DNA from: Sordaria brevicollis
Lineage: Eukaryota > Ascomycota > Sordariomycetes > Sordariales > Sordariaceae
Direction of reading: 5' to 3'
NCBI GenBank assembly: GCA_033439795.1
Contig: JAUTDP010000002.1
Location: 558,001 to 622,000, forward strand
DNA length: 64,000 bases
Shown here in pieces: positions 48,386 to 61,370 of the stretch. The position numbers were made by a program, and so were the translations under genes. The notes under the pieces were generated by a model. It saw only the letters and a list, made by a program, of their open reading frames with translations, made no database searches and had not been told where the DNA came from. How positions within the stretch are numbered: the stretch's first letter is position 1; the number at the start of each line of letters is the position of its first letter.

Positions 48386-49501
48386 GTATATAGTACTTGA
48401 AACACCTTTTCTCACTCAACATCACCAACAGCTGCTACACAGCATACGAACTCAACTTGGCATAATGTCGGCGTTATGCAGGTGACTACCAAGGGCTATC
48501 AAACCCACTGCGACGCTGGTCGATGAGAGTGGATGACGGGAAAAGACCCCTTCTTTTCTTTTGGCCCCCCTTCTCAAGCAGTCCGGACCCCCCGGTCAAC
48601 TCCGAACCACAGAACCGTTGCCATCCGTTGCACTGGCAGCCACCCACGCAGACACCCCTCGACGGGACGGCAACTCCTCGTCCCCTCCGCCCTCGTGTGA
48701 TGTTCCATTTCTATGCATAGAAGAGTAAAGATTTTCGTCTGCAACCACGTCTCCGGGAAAGAGTCTGGCCTGTCTTGGTATGTGATCTTCTGATCGCCGA
48801 CTCCGACTCGCCGTCCTCTCCCACTCAAAGCAACGTTAATATTTAAACAGGGCCGAGCCCTTTGCTTCCCCGTGCGCTTTATGTACACCCTCCAGAGGCA
48901 TCTAACATGCACGGCAAATGATTAATATGGCAGCTGCCCGAATGAAACCTCTGCCTGGCTGAGGCGTACTGAGGTTACCTTGTACGTAAGGGCTTCATTT
49001 GGCAGATGGGGAGTGTCTTGCGACTATTTGTTGATGGTAAAACATCGGCTATACGAGGACCATGTAGGCGAGCTTATGGCACTAACACATTCACACAGGA
49101 TTTATACGCTATTTTTGTTAGCACAATGCCTCATCACGACCTTGTCTTCGCTTCGCTCGTGGCAGGCAAGCATCGACAGGGCACCTTTCAGACTAGCGAC
49201 ACAAAGAAACTCGGGGAGGTGGAGTTTGCGATCGCGAACCTCCACAGTCCACCAGTCTCAAAAAAAAAAGAAACACGAGAGCCGGTCAACCGAGGTCTTT
49301 GCCTAGGCAACTTTTGACTGAGACGAGAACTCCTTCAGTTGACAACATTTCAGATGGAAATATCTTCTCACGCTGCCCTCGACTTTCGGTCCTGACAACG
49401 GCCCCTCTTTTTCCCTTCGTTTCCCGGGCCGCCGCCCACTGCTGACTTCACAATCCGTCAGCGTCGCCATCACGGCACCAGTGCTCCCGGGCTCTCGCCG
49501 C
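48386..49501. other. Intergenic region between two transposons
   Basis: About 1.1 kb of normal composition. Open frames on both strands are under 115 codons, overlapping and without domains. The copia element inserted at its right edge. Confidence 0.55.
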
Positions 49502-49506
49502 CCATC

Positions 49507-49699
49507 TGTCAGATTAGAGGGTAGACTCGACCAGTAGAAACAGGCTTACGTAAGGTGCCCCAGCCACCAGATTCTGGCTGCAGACCTTCCTAATAGTCTA
49601 GGCACCCCCAACTCGGGTTCTACAGAACTCTTCTGAATACATACATAAAAAAATTTTTAACCCTCAATTACGATATCCACTTTACTGTGCAATCTAATA
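49507..49699 (+). repeat. 5' LTR of the copia element
   Basis: 193 bp. Left part unmutated (TGTCAGATTAGAGGGTAGAC); the right end is mutated to CTAATA where the partner has CTGACA. Confidence 0.94.
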
Positions 49700-49779
49700 A
49701 TTAATAGTCTGATTTGCGATCTCCGCGCTACGAAAACTTCAATTACACTAGTTATAACCATTATTACTATTATTACCGT

Positions 49780-52700
49780 AACTTATTACGTTATTAATTA
49801 TATTCTAATTAATCGATAAGGAAATTGTCGCTAAATAGGTCTATTTAAACTCTATAAATAAATTTAGGGAATAGAGCGACGAATTTATAATTTACGCCAA
49901 AATCCTAAATTTTACTAATTATATATTAAGGGTATAACTAATTCCCCTTAAGCCTATAAAGCCAATTATTATAAACTACGCTATTAAATCGTCTATTTAC
50001 TATTATATCGAAAAGGTTAAAAAAGCTTTTAACGATTTTAAAGATAGTACCTTTATTACATTAATCCTTCCCTATAGTATTAACAATATCCCTATAAGCG
50101 TAGAACTTACCGAAAAATCCTTAAAAGAATAAATTAATAACGCTACTATTAAATTTACCGACTTTATTATTACGGGGCTATAAGAATATAATTACAATAT
50201 TAATATATTTAATTATTAGTCTAAAAAATACGAAACCTTTTCGAAGTATTATATTATATTTACTAAATAGATACGTAAAACCGTTTATTAAAATTATAAA
50301 TTTAATTACCTCTGGAATAACGAAAATCTCCTTTAATAGTACTTTACCTTCGTTAAAGGGTTATAATACCATCCCGAATAAACCTTTATTAATATTTGTA
50401 AAACTTATTACGATTATATTAATAAACCCTTTATAATAAAATTTAAAATAGGAATAGTTAAATAAATCGACGGTTAAAAAATTATTATAATTAAAGCCTA
50501 ATTCTATATAATTTCTAAATCCCTATTAATTACCGCCTAATTCTACGACTTTATTAAATATTTACGCCCTATTTGATTAAGTTAGGCTTCCGGCGCTTCG
50601 TATTAATACTATTTATAAATTATTAATAATATTTTCGATTTTTGTATTTTATTTAGGGATTTTTATATTAAAGGCCTTAATAATAAGGTACTTATAATTA
50701 TATAAATTAAGTCTAACCGTAAAAGTATTTGCGGGGCGTTTTTTAGAATTAGAGGCGATACTTTTAATAGGTTAAAAGATATTAATATTAAAATAGAAGA
50801 CGTTTAATTTAATAAACCTTAACGTAATTAGTATAAAAGGAAGTACGTAATATAAATTAAAAATTCTAAATAGAATAGAAGTTTATTATTATTATTTCGT
50901 TATAAGGTCTACGAAAAGGGTACGTATATTATTAAATATTATTAGTATCTCTTCCCTAATAAGGCCTTAAACCTTCGTTAAAAATTTAACCCTAAAGTAT
51001 AAATTCGGGTAATTAAGAATTTTAATAACGATTTAAAATTTAAAAGGGAAGTCGAAATTTAGAGAAGGGAAATAGTTAAATAATTAATAAATCCTATCCT
51101 TAGTATTAATAATTAATTTTAAAATAATTAATTTTCTAGTAAAAGTATTACTATAAACCCTATCCCTATCCCTATTTAAATTTATAGAATTATTATAATA
51201 TAAGTAATATTCTAAATAGGAAAAGGAAATTCTAATATTTACCCGCTTAAAAATTACGCTCTTTTTAATTTTAGTAGCTCTTTATACGTATTTAACGAAA
51301 TTACGCGTTTTTTTAATTTTTATTACGTACCTTATAATAATAATTTGTAGGCTAAAGATTTACGTATTATAATTTAAGGTTATAAGGAGGTTAATTTTAT
51401 TATTAATAGAAAGAACGGGCCTAAGAAGCTATATCTTTACAATATAGCCTTTTGCCCTAATTTTATAGCCAATTTTATTTCCCTATATTTATTACGTAAG
51501 TAAAATTTCTTTTAAAATTATAAATTACTTAATAATTACTTTCGTAATATAGATTAATTATTATTTTATTATTTTAAGACCCGTTATTACTAAATTTTAT
51601 TTAAAGAATTTCCTTATTTATTTATTCGGGCGAATTTTTATACCCGTAAGAATATAGTTAATTCTTATATAAATTGTAAATATTATTGTAAAGACCTTTT
51701 TATTTAGTATTTTAAATTAGGATACTTTAGTCTTTAAATATTATTTTATTTCTATAATATATTAGGAGTTAAAGTCCTATTTAAAAATAAAAAGGAAGAA
51801 GACGAAAAAAACCCTAAGACCGAGTAATATAATACTTATATTTAAATAAAAATTAAATAATAAATTAAGCGAAAATTTAAAGATAAAAGGTATAAAGCTA
51901 AAGAACGTTTCGCTATAGATTTTTTTAATTATAAAGAAAATTATCGAGGCTATATTAATATTATATTTATTATTTATAAATTTATTAGGTATATTTAAGA
52001 ATATTTCCTTTATAATCGATTTGCTATTATAATTGCAATTTGCCTAAATAATTTCTTTATTCTCTTTAAAACCTAATTTAACGTTATAATACGAATATTA
52101 GAATACGATAACGAGATTACGAAATTATAATTACTTTTAAACCTATTAGTATAATGCGGTATAATTATAGAGCCCTTTACCCCGTATATTTAAATATAAA
52201 ACGGAGGTATAAAGCATTCGGAAAATATAATTAAAGATAAAGCGCGCGCTATAAGTTTAAGTATTCGTTTTTTAAAGGATTTTTGGCCGGAAATCGTTTC
52301 TATAGTAATATACTTTAATAATCGGTCCCTTAAATACCTTTACGATTAGAAATCTCCTTATAAAAGATTTTATATAATTATTATTAAGAAAATTAATAAT
52401 AATAATAACGAAATTACCCTCCGTAAATTTAATATCTTTTATTTTCGAATTTATAGTTATAAAGTATTTATAATAATTACTACCGTTAAAAATAAATAAG
52501 ATAAGTTTTAAAAAATAAATTTTAAAGCGTAGATTAGATATTTAATCGGTTATATTTTTACGGCTATTTACCGAATTTAAAACCCTATTATTAACGAAAT
52601 TATTAATACCCGCGATATTATTTTTAATAAGCGTACCCTCTTTATTAGTAAAATAAAAAAGGAAGCCGAATCTTTAAAATTTACTTTAAAAGAATTTACC

Positions 52701-54560
52701 GCCTTATTAAAAAAGTATACCGCTAAAGAATAGTTATTAAATAATTAATCCCCCTTCGATTTTATAATTAATTATACCGATATAAAAAATATAAATACCT
52801 ATAACCTTCTAAATTCTCTCTCTCTCAATCCGGTTTAAAAAGGGGAAATAATAATTATTAAAGAGGTATAAACCGAAGAAATAATTATTAAGCAAGGGGA
52901 AATTAATATACCGCTTTTAAACCCTTTTAATAAGGTTATAAATTTAAAAGAAGACCGAATAATTATCAATTACTTCGTTAATTATAATTATCTAATACTA
53001 TTAAATATATTATTATTAGCTTCCTTTTTTATAGGGGTATTCGCTATAAATTGTATTAAATACGTTAAAAAAGAATTATTAAAAGGTTTTAAACCCTAAA
53101 AAATAATATTTAACGCTAAATATTTTTATTAACCTATAATTATAACGTATAGGAAGAAAGTTATTAAAATAGAATTACAACGTTCTATATATAAAGAAAA
53201 GGTAATTACTAAAAATACAATTAAATCCCTAATTGCTATTAATAAACTTTAGAACTTCTACCGTTATTAATTATTATTAATACTTTATAATTATAAAGAT
53301 TTCGATAAATATCCTTTAGGCGACCTCTTTAAGTAAACCGAGCGAATTTATTTCGAAAGCTATAAGTAAATAAAAATTTAAGTAGAAGTAGACCGTAATG
53401 AACCTAAAGTTAAGGGCAAGTAAATCTTCAATTATATATAAGTATATATTTATAAATATTTTAAGAATAATTATTTTAATAAAGTTAAAGTTTATTTAAT
53501 TATACGTAGAGATTAATAAATAAAGATTATAGGGTAAGAAATTTATACTTCTACTTTAATAAGAAAGTCCTTCTATACCCTTATAATTATAATTTTACGC
53601 TTTAACTTTAAATTTATTTAATAGGATGTAATTAACGCTTTTGTAAACGTAATAATAAATAAAGAGATTTATATATATATACTATTAAATTATTATATTT
53701 AGGGGAAAGTATTTAAAATCCTTAAAGTATTATATAATTTTCGTCGTTCTTTATTATTATAGTAATAAGAGTTTATAAAGATATTTAAAGCCTTAAGGTT
53801 CTACGTAATCCTTAAAGATCTTTATATTTTAATTAATAACGGTATTTTAGTCTTTTATTATATTAATAATATTATTTTCTATTATTACCCTATTAAAGAG
53901 GAAGTCGCCTAGTAATATATAAAAATTCTATAATTTTAATATAACTTAATTAGAAGAGAGGAATTGTAATAGTTTTTAGGGATTAAAGTAATCCGCGATT
54001 ATAAGGCCCGTAAAATTTAGTTATTCTAACGGTTATACCTTTAAAAGATTTATAGGCTCGCTAACGATAAATATATTATTTAAATCCTAATAAGTAATAT
54101 CGAATTAATACTTTACGATTATAAAGCTACTAGTTAATTTATTTATCGATATTAAATTAAAATCGGGTCTATATTCTACGCCGCTATTATTACTAAATTA
54201 AATATTGCCTTTATAATTAATCGATTTATTAAATATAATTATAATTTAGGATTAGAATATTATAAGGTTATAAATAAAGTATTATATTACTTCTTTACTA
54301 TTATAAATTTAGCCCTATATTATAAAGGAAATATTAAATTTCAATTTACTTTTAACGCTTCCTTTACTAATAATTCTATCGATTGTAAAAGTTTTTAAGG
54401 ATTTACGGTAAAATTATATAATAGATTTATTTATTAAGGAGCCTTTAAATAATTAATAGTAATTACCTTTATAACCGAGGTAGAATTCGTAGCCCTTTTT
54501 AACGTTACTAAAGAAATACTATATATTATAAAGTTATTTAAAGGTTTTATATTAAAACTC
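49780..54560 (+). pseudogene. Copia gag-pol relic (gag, integrase, RT, RNase H)
   Basis: Stops and missense changes fit RIP throughout. A gag-like stretch (KVKKAFNDFKDSTFITLILP) lies near 50010. An integrase-like part at about 51900-52560 includes DFWPEIVSI and YSYKVF. The reverse transcriptase box reads GILVFYYINNIIFYY at about 53840-53885, where copia elements have YVDD; D to N is the RIP change. The RNase H region at about 54360-54530 reads ASFTNNSIDCKS and later TEVEFVALFNVTKEILY, matching the copia ...EAEY.AL...KE pattern. Non-functional. Confidence 0.85.
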
Positions 54561-54942
54561 TCTAACCTTACCCCAATTCTCGAATATAATAATATTTAAA
54601 CGCTTAAAATCTTAAATGTAGAGGTATTAAAATTAATAACCAAATTCCGCTATATCGATATTTATTAATATTAATTAAGGTAAGAGGTATAGGTAGGGAT
54701 AATTAAAATATAATATTTCGAAATTTTAAAAATGTTTGTAGACGGTATAATTAAGGTATTAACCGCAAAGAAATATTAAGAATTTAAAAAATTAATAGGG
54801 ATAGATTCTATACGAAATAAAGAAGGTTATTAGCGGGTAGAATACTTAAAGATTAAGGAGATAAATGAGGAGGAGTAATTGGTCTTATGTGAATAGTTTT
54901 AGATTTGTCTATTTTAAGAAATAGATTACATTTGGGGAGGTA

Positions 54943-55135
54943 TATTAGATTAAAGGGTAGATTCGATTAGTAGAAATAGGTTTACGTAAGGTGCCCCAGC
55001 TATTAGATTTTGGCTGCAGACCTTCCTAATAGTTTAGGCACCCCCAATTCGGGTTCTATAGAATTCTTCTAAATACATATATAAAAAAATTTTTAACCCT
55101 CAATTACGATATCCACTTTGCTGTGCAATCTGACA
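54943..55135 (+). repeat. 3' LTR of the copia element
   Basis: 193 bp, same length as the 5' LTR. Left end mutated (TATTAG for TGTCAG, plus several C-to-T and G-to-A changes); the right end is intact (CTGACA). Confidence 0.94.
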
Positions 55136-55140
55136 CCATC

Positions 55141-58020
55141 TCTCCCCGTTTCAGACATTCCATTTCGCCATCTACATAACCGAGTCTCAGTCCTTGCTCG
55201 TCGCACCTATTGATCCTCTCTGTCTACTTTTCGTTCATCTCATCTAACCCAAACTCCAACTACAGACTATAGGCAAGACTATAGACCTTAGCCCTATCTG
55301 TTGGACGCCGTCCTCACAGCGACTATCAAAGAGTCTCAGTTGGACCTTAGTTTGTCGCGATACGTACTCAGCACAGACAATGACACCAGCGCTGGCGTCG
55401 TTTCGTTTCTTCCAAAGTTGTGATGTTCGGATCGACTTCCAGAATCGGATCTAGTGCAGTTAGCTTACCAATGCAGCCCACTGAAGCCCACTGTAATGGT
55501 GCTAACGCTGCTAGCCTGCAAGGTACGGCCTCGAGGTTTCTTACGAACTGCCAAAAAGAGTCAAGCCGGACCGACGCCATTTGTTTTGGCACCTGCATGG
55601 CGACAGCATGATGAGCAGGCCGCAGGCCGCAGCAAGGTGAAGCTACTGCACCTGTAGGCTGTAGCGTATCATGCACGTCGCACTCGCCTACGGATAGCGT
55701 TGCTTCTCAGTGGTTAAACAGCCAGGAACGAGGACTTTGTGGGCCATGATAAAGTTCTCCAGGGGCATTCTCGAGATGGGCACAGTCTCAAAGGATTCGG
55801 AGATCGTTGCCGTTCAGATTCACTCTTCCTAAAAGTTTAGGGCCATCTTTTCAGCCTCTCTAGCAGCAATTAGCTCACTGTTAGAGCTGTCCATCAACAT
55901 GAAACCCGTTCCCTCATCTCCGATGTCGAGTCCTTCTTCTCACGGCTTTATACGGGGTCGGTAAGCCCTAGACTTAGCCGACGCTGTCACCAACAAGCGA
56001 CGACCAGCCGACGACGACTATCGATACTCGATGCTGGGGTGGTGAAGATGAGGGCATAACTTTGCCCAGGCGGCCAGGCACAACTAGAGAATTCCAAGTG
56101 ATCCGACCACCATGTTTGCTTCGTGGCAATGGCAGTGCAGGGAAAAAAGTCATTGCATTCTTGAGGAGCCTACCTAAGTATTCTCGCTTGTCATTCGGTT
56201 CACGGCCGAGAATATCCCACGATTACCGCGTCACGTAGCATTTCCTCGCTCTTTGGACGTATCAGAGGTCGACGACCAGGAGGCTCAAAAAGAACCGCCG
56301 CCCGCTAACGCGTCCATCCAGCGAAACGGCAACAACGAACGGGACAAAAAAAAAATCTGCAGGAGAAAAGGATTCCGAGCTTCCGCGCGTCCAATTAGGA
56401 TTTCGTGTTCGTCTCTATACCGAGCCGTCGTTGCTTCCAGCCCATCGCTACCAAAAAAGCAAAGCCAAGAAGAGAGACATTCTGGATGTCTTCTACGCCA
56501 CCACTATCACCCACCACCGGCTTTCGTAATGACCAAAAATAATGGTAGCGAATTCCTTGTCACCTGGTGATGCGCCACTGCCACGGAGGTGAAATACCGA
56601 ACCGGAACCATTTTTCACGAAACCTGAGTTGTGCAGTCAAGTATCAACCGAACCAAACTTTTATTATCTCTTGATATTTGTCTCTGCCGGAGTTCCGGAG
56701 TTTTTGTGTCGACTACACGTGGCCTGGCCTGGAAATTGCTTTTCGCGAAACATGGTGAGTGTAAACTACCCAAAACCCTCGCCAGAATATACCAGGCTGG
56801 TCAGGTAGATCAGGCAAAAAAAGAAAATCGCAAGCGACGACAAGGAAAAAAAAGGCAAAAGACCACGCGACACACACAAAAACAACAAAAACAACAAGCA
56901 TTTCCTGCCCCGTCGATCTTCCGCCGCTTGAAATGTTAGTGTGGTGTCTGGTTTAGTGGGTGCCAGGTACGAAATCCTTTTTCAGTGTGGTGCTTCAGGG
57001 ACCCTTACATACAGGCCCTCAAACGGCATCAACTATCGACCGCTGGGGTAAAGATCAACACTCCCAAACTGCTCTGGAGAGTTGACATTTCCAGGCACCT
57101 GGGCAAAGTGGATTGTGGACAGCATCAGGGACGAAAAAAAAGATGTCTGGGCGATGCCACGATGTCGCTGTGTCACGCCATGATCTGAGTCTTCGTCCCT
57201 GTCCTCAATTTCCTCCATCTTACAGTTCCTGATCAAAATGTCTGGGCACACAAGCTCCCCAGGGCAGTTCGCGCAGTGATCGTTGATCGTTGATCAGTTT
57301 ATCAGAAGTCCCTAACCCAAGGAAAACTCCTGGGCCATGATCACTGTCCACTGATGAAATCGCAAGCTGCGGCAGGGAATGACTCCAGATTTATCCAAGC
57401 GACCCTGTGGTGTCAACTGCACCAGGGTTAGAAATCCTGAACGATAATCTCTCAAAATCGCCAAAGACGCCGCAAAAAGATGCAAATCCTCCACGTTCTC
57501 GGCTTGGGGGTCCCCTGAAGTTGTGAAGGTCGTCATGGTCGCTTTTGCTTTTTGCGCCCATGGTTGGTAACTTGGCTTTTTCCCATCAATCAGAGGAACT
57601 CCAGCACAACACACGCGGGCGATGGGCGTTGATCGCAGGGTGCCGATCACTGTCATGTCGTCAGGCATTTGTTGTCAGCAAATTGTGTGCTTTTCGGCCC
57701 TTTGCCAGTCGTTTGGACCACAATGGTTTTGGTGTCATTTCGTTCAGTGAAGAAACATGACGGGTTTGAAGGAGCGATGGGAGCCAAAGGTGAGACACCG
57801 TGATACTAGCATCGCATGGGTTCGAATCCAGCATTCAGGGCATCGCTCGCGACACATCAATCGAACGCACCAAAAAGAGAGAAACAGTGACTCCATGATC
57901 GCCGCCGTCGGTCGAGACATTGCGGCCGCCAGACGGATGCCGGAAATCCGCTGTCGGGACACCGGATGGGGGCTGCCGGTTACCGTCTCTCCGGGCGGGG
58001 CAACTCTCCCCCGAAAATAT
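55141..58020. other. Intergenic region, no gene supported
   Basis: About 2.9 kb of normal composition. Open frames are all under 120 codons and overlapping. Homopolymer A runs occur near 56345 and 56815. A B-box-like GGGTTCGAATCC near 57819 lacks a matching tRNA fold. Nothing else recognised. Confidence 0.55.
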
Positions 58021-58024
58021 TTTT

Positions 58025-58560
58025 CTTGGCACCCTCTAATAGGGGGGTATTAGAGCTGGTACTAAGACTACCCTATTTTCGCGGCATTGGGAGCCCCAAG
58101 GTGAGTTGGGGCTAATAGTGGCCTAACCTACTACATTGTAACCTTTTTATCGATATTTCATCGTCGATAACAATAACGACGGCGGCTTTTGGAGAGTTTA
58201 CCGCCGTTCACCCTCCCAATCTATCCATTTCATCATTATCAAAAAAGCGAAGAGCAATCGGAAGCGATATCGCCGTCGCACGAAGCATCGACGAAATCCC
58301 AAAAACACTAATACTTAAGGGATATTAGCGCAACCCAGATTTCGGCGTTACGATATTTACGACATCCCTTTTCGATTATTCTTTCTTTTAGAACGCCGCT
58401 AAATAGACCCAAAACGATTGGGCCGCCTTCTAATCGAATTTTCTTCTCTCTAGGATAGTTTTTTAGCCTTTGGGAATAGCTTCTTTTTAAAGCCGCACAA
58501 AAATTAAGGTTTTAACGCAAAGGGAACGCCAAGGTCCGGCTTGGCCAACCGATGTTTTTT
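58025..58560. other. Possible short repeat relic
   Basis: This stretch changes style from its neighbours: TA-rich with few CpA/TpG yet many CG dinucleotides, as in lightly RIPed DNA. It contains an 8-bp stem hairpin (AGCCCCAA ... TTGGGGCT near 58090). No inverted ends, target duplication or reading frame could be found. Likely an old repeat fragment. Confidence 0.35.
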
Positions 58561-61360
58561 CCCACTCAATATACCTATACTCAGCCGTCGTCGCGGGCAC
58601 GACTCATTATCAATTAGTGATAGAACTTAGTCGAAAAATCTATTATTATTATTATTATCTCCGGGCGGGTGTGGCGCTCTCAATGAATCCCACAGCCACA
58701 CCCGCTATTACTCCCGTCCCAGTGCCCTTCTTTTGGTGGTCTTTTGACTTCTCACTGGCTGACACGCAAGCACAAAAAGAAATGTTTTTGCAAAGATATT
58801 TCCGACAATGCATCTGGGCCTCGCACAAGTTCTCAGTTCTCAGGCGCCGACCGAACAAACCCCGAACTGTGCCTCCGTCGACGGCACAAGTGGGATACGT
58901 AAAAAAGCGCGGGACTTCCGCCGCATTCACAACATCCACAACATCCACAAATACGATGCAGAAATGCGGAATCGCGGATGCAGGTACGAAACTCCCGTCA
59001 CTGTTCCAGAAAAAGAATCCACGGCAATATCCACTCTTCCCGGCGAACCGGTTGAAACTATCGAAACCATCGAAACGGAAAAAGTGAGACGGAATCCACA
59101 CAACAGCGCGGACTCCATCGTTCAGCTGGACACGAGCAGTTTCGGGCGCGGGAGCCATTCCGGTTTGCCTTCGACTTCCTCTCTAGGTTTTGGAAGCGCT
59201 GTAGGAAAGCTAGGAATTCCACTTTGTTGATGCAGGATGAAGACGAGATGCATCCGAGATGGAGGCAAAATGGTGATGGAAAGCAGACGGGAATACTCGA
59301 AACGGTAGGCCGGTTTCTTTTGTATTTCTCTCGATCCATCACGATTTCGGATTTTTAGGAACGAGGTGGGTGAGGTCCACTGTTCCCGTTTGAACTATTC
59401 CCAACTATCAACTAGCACCCCTTTCGCGCCGTTTTTCTTTCAGCTTTGGTTAAGATTTCTTGGAATTGTTGCTTGGAATGGCTATTTCCATCTGCCGTAC
59501 TCCATTTCGCCCTTTTCAACGAGATCGAGAGGGGAAAGGATGGAACTGAAGCGATGAAGGGAATGACGTCAAGTGCGTTTCTTGCTCGCTTAGGTGTTGA
59601 GGAAGGGGATCGTGATCTTGGGATGCAGTTTCTCCCAGCTGCTCGGTAGTTGTAGTTCGACACAACGGCAAACAACTTTGGTCGGAGCATCTGCCTTGAC
59701 ACTGTTCTATCTCTTGGGTGTTGGAGGTCAACTTGAGAGTTCAAACTTGACCAACCTGCCAAGTCCCTACATCCGAACTTTGGTCGGACGTCGGCTGCTC
59801 TCCTGTTTCATATTCTCTAAGGACCCAAAGTCCAAAACATTCCAGCCTTTTGGTTTACCCCTGAATGGGGTCATTGGCACAACATAGGTCCGGTTAGGCA
59901 ACCGGAACGCCAAACTGGAAGACCAGAGGACTGAAAAGTTTGAACACGCCCAAATGGATCCGTATCTCGTCGACCGGACCAGTAACCGCACCACCGGGCG
60001 CCGGAATGGTACTGGCAACGGGATTCCCGTCACTGCCCTCGTTCGATCCGATGCCGTCGTCTCATTCGGCGCCCTTTAAAGGGGAAAAAATCCACTAATG
60101 GGATCGCGATCCGGGAAAATCCTTTCGAGACATAATCCTAACCTGCCCCCCGGGAGCCTCGTGAATTTGGATAATGACCCCCACCGGATTTGAGCTAGGG
60201 CGTAGATTACCTACTGGCCATCATCGCCTGTATCGCTGGATATAATACCTGGATGGTTGGATATGACCAGGACGCTGGATGGATAGATGGATATAAGAGC
60301 CGCATTGCCGCAACTCTGTCAATGATTGCAAATGTTACTATAAGTCCGGGTATCCCGACCGTTGTAACATGTGCTTTGACGGTAAAGTTGCACTCAATCA
60401 ATTCACGGCCAGCCATCTCCAATGACGGCCATTCACGACCAGGCATCACGAGTTCGCAGCCTGCAACCTGTTGCAGTCATGTCGTTGGGTCTGACTTGGT
60501 ACATATCTGACCGGCAATGAATCCCGAATGTCAACGGCCTTTCCTTGCTCACACCCAGTGGCGGGAGGATTCCATGTGGCGGCATTTCCGATCATTGACC
60601 AACCTGCTGCCATGTTTTCCGGGCTGCCATCCATGCGATGATGAGATGAGATGACCCCCAATCCAATCCAATCCCCCAGTGTGGGCTCAATCCACGCGAA
60701 GGACCTTGAGGATCCAAGATGATTTGGAGGATCAAATGAGGCTCAAGGTCCAGGTCCTGAGATCGAGACCCCAAGCTCGGGACCTCGTGGGCGAAGTTGA
60801 CGAGATGCCGGGATCCGAACCAAGAAAAGGGATGAAGGTCTAAACTCCGAAGGGGTGCATAACCCTGGGACAAATCTCTAGACATTCGATGTCATCAAGG
60901 GAAAGATTGGAATCCTCTGTCCCAAAACACCAAACCCGCGAAGAGTGGTGATGATGGAGAAACCGCAGATCACCGAAGTCCGTCCGAACCCTCGACCCCA
61001 AAACTGACCACGAGGGGATGATGATGTGCATTCGACTTCCACAAGGTGTAAATGATCGAGAACCTCTGCGGCTCTAGTTTGCCTTGCCTATCCCTAATTC
61101 TCTCGTGGGTATGAGAAATCAGTCTTGGGACTGAAGATCGACGTTGACTAGGCGTAGACTAAAAAGGCTTGGGCATTACCGGTTTCTTTTTTGAACGGAA
61201 TCCTTACACATAGAGACACGTTTCTTTGCGCATAGAGATATTCCCCACTTTTACGCTGAGTAAGCTGCGCCAGCCGCCCAGCGCCCAGCGCTTGTTATAC
61301 AGTGCACACTACTAAAACGACGTCGCTTTTTTACGTGAAGCTATTTAGAGTTACCAAAAA
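58561..61360. other. Intergenic region, no gene supported
   Basis: About 2.8 kb of normal composition. The two longest open frames (about 160 codons each, opposite strands, 58617-59158) overlap and carry no recognisable domain. Short GGAT-rich patches occur around 60240-60295, and a TAT microsatellite lies at the left end. Confidence 0.5.
58641..58658. repeat. TAT trinucleotide microsatellite
   Basis: Six uninterrupted TAT units; the neighbouring sequence is unique. Confidence 0.9.
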
Positions 61361-61370
61361 AATTAATTGT

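Larger units (their letters stand above)
49507..55135 (+). mobile_element. Full-length RIPed Ty1/copia LTR retrotransposon
   Basis: Two 193-bp LTRs (49507-49699, 54943-55135) bound the element. The outer bases are TGTCAG...CTGACA, an inverted pair. It is flanked by a perfect 5-bp duplication CCATC (49502-49506, 55136-55140). Total 5,629 bp, normal for copia. The plus strand carries gag-, integrase-, reverse transcriptase- and RNase H-like frames in copia order. The interior is AT-rich and full of transition-made stops, while the outermost part of each LTR is not mutated. Confidence 0.95.

Noticed and set aside
57780..57860. Possible tRNA gene (GGGTTCGAATCC B-box-like sequence)
   Set aside because: The T-stem does not pair, there is no A box at the right distance and no acceptor stem can be formed.
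58617..59158. Two overlapping open frames of about 160 codons on opposite strands
   Set aside because: Neither has a domain, splice signals or family resemblance; mutual overlap suggests chance.
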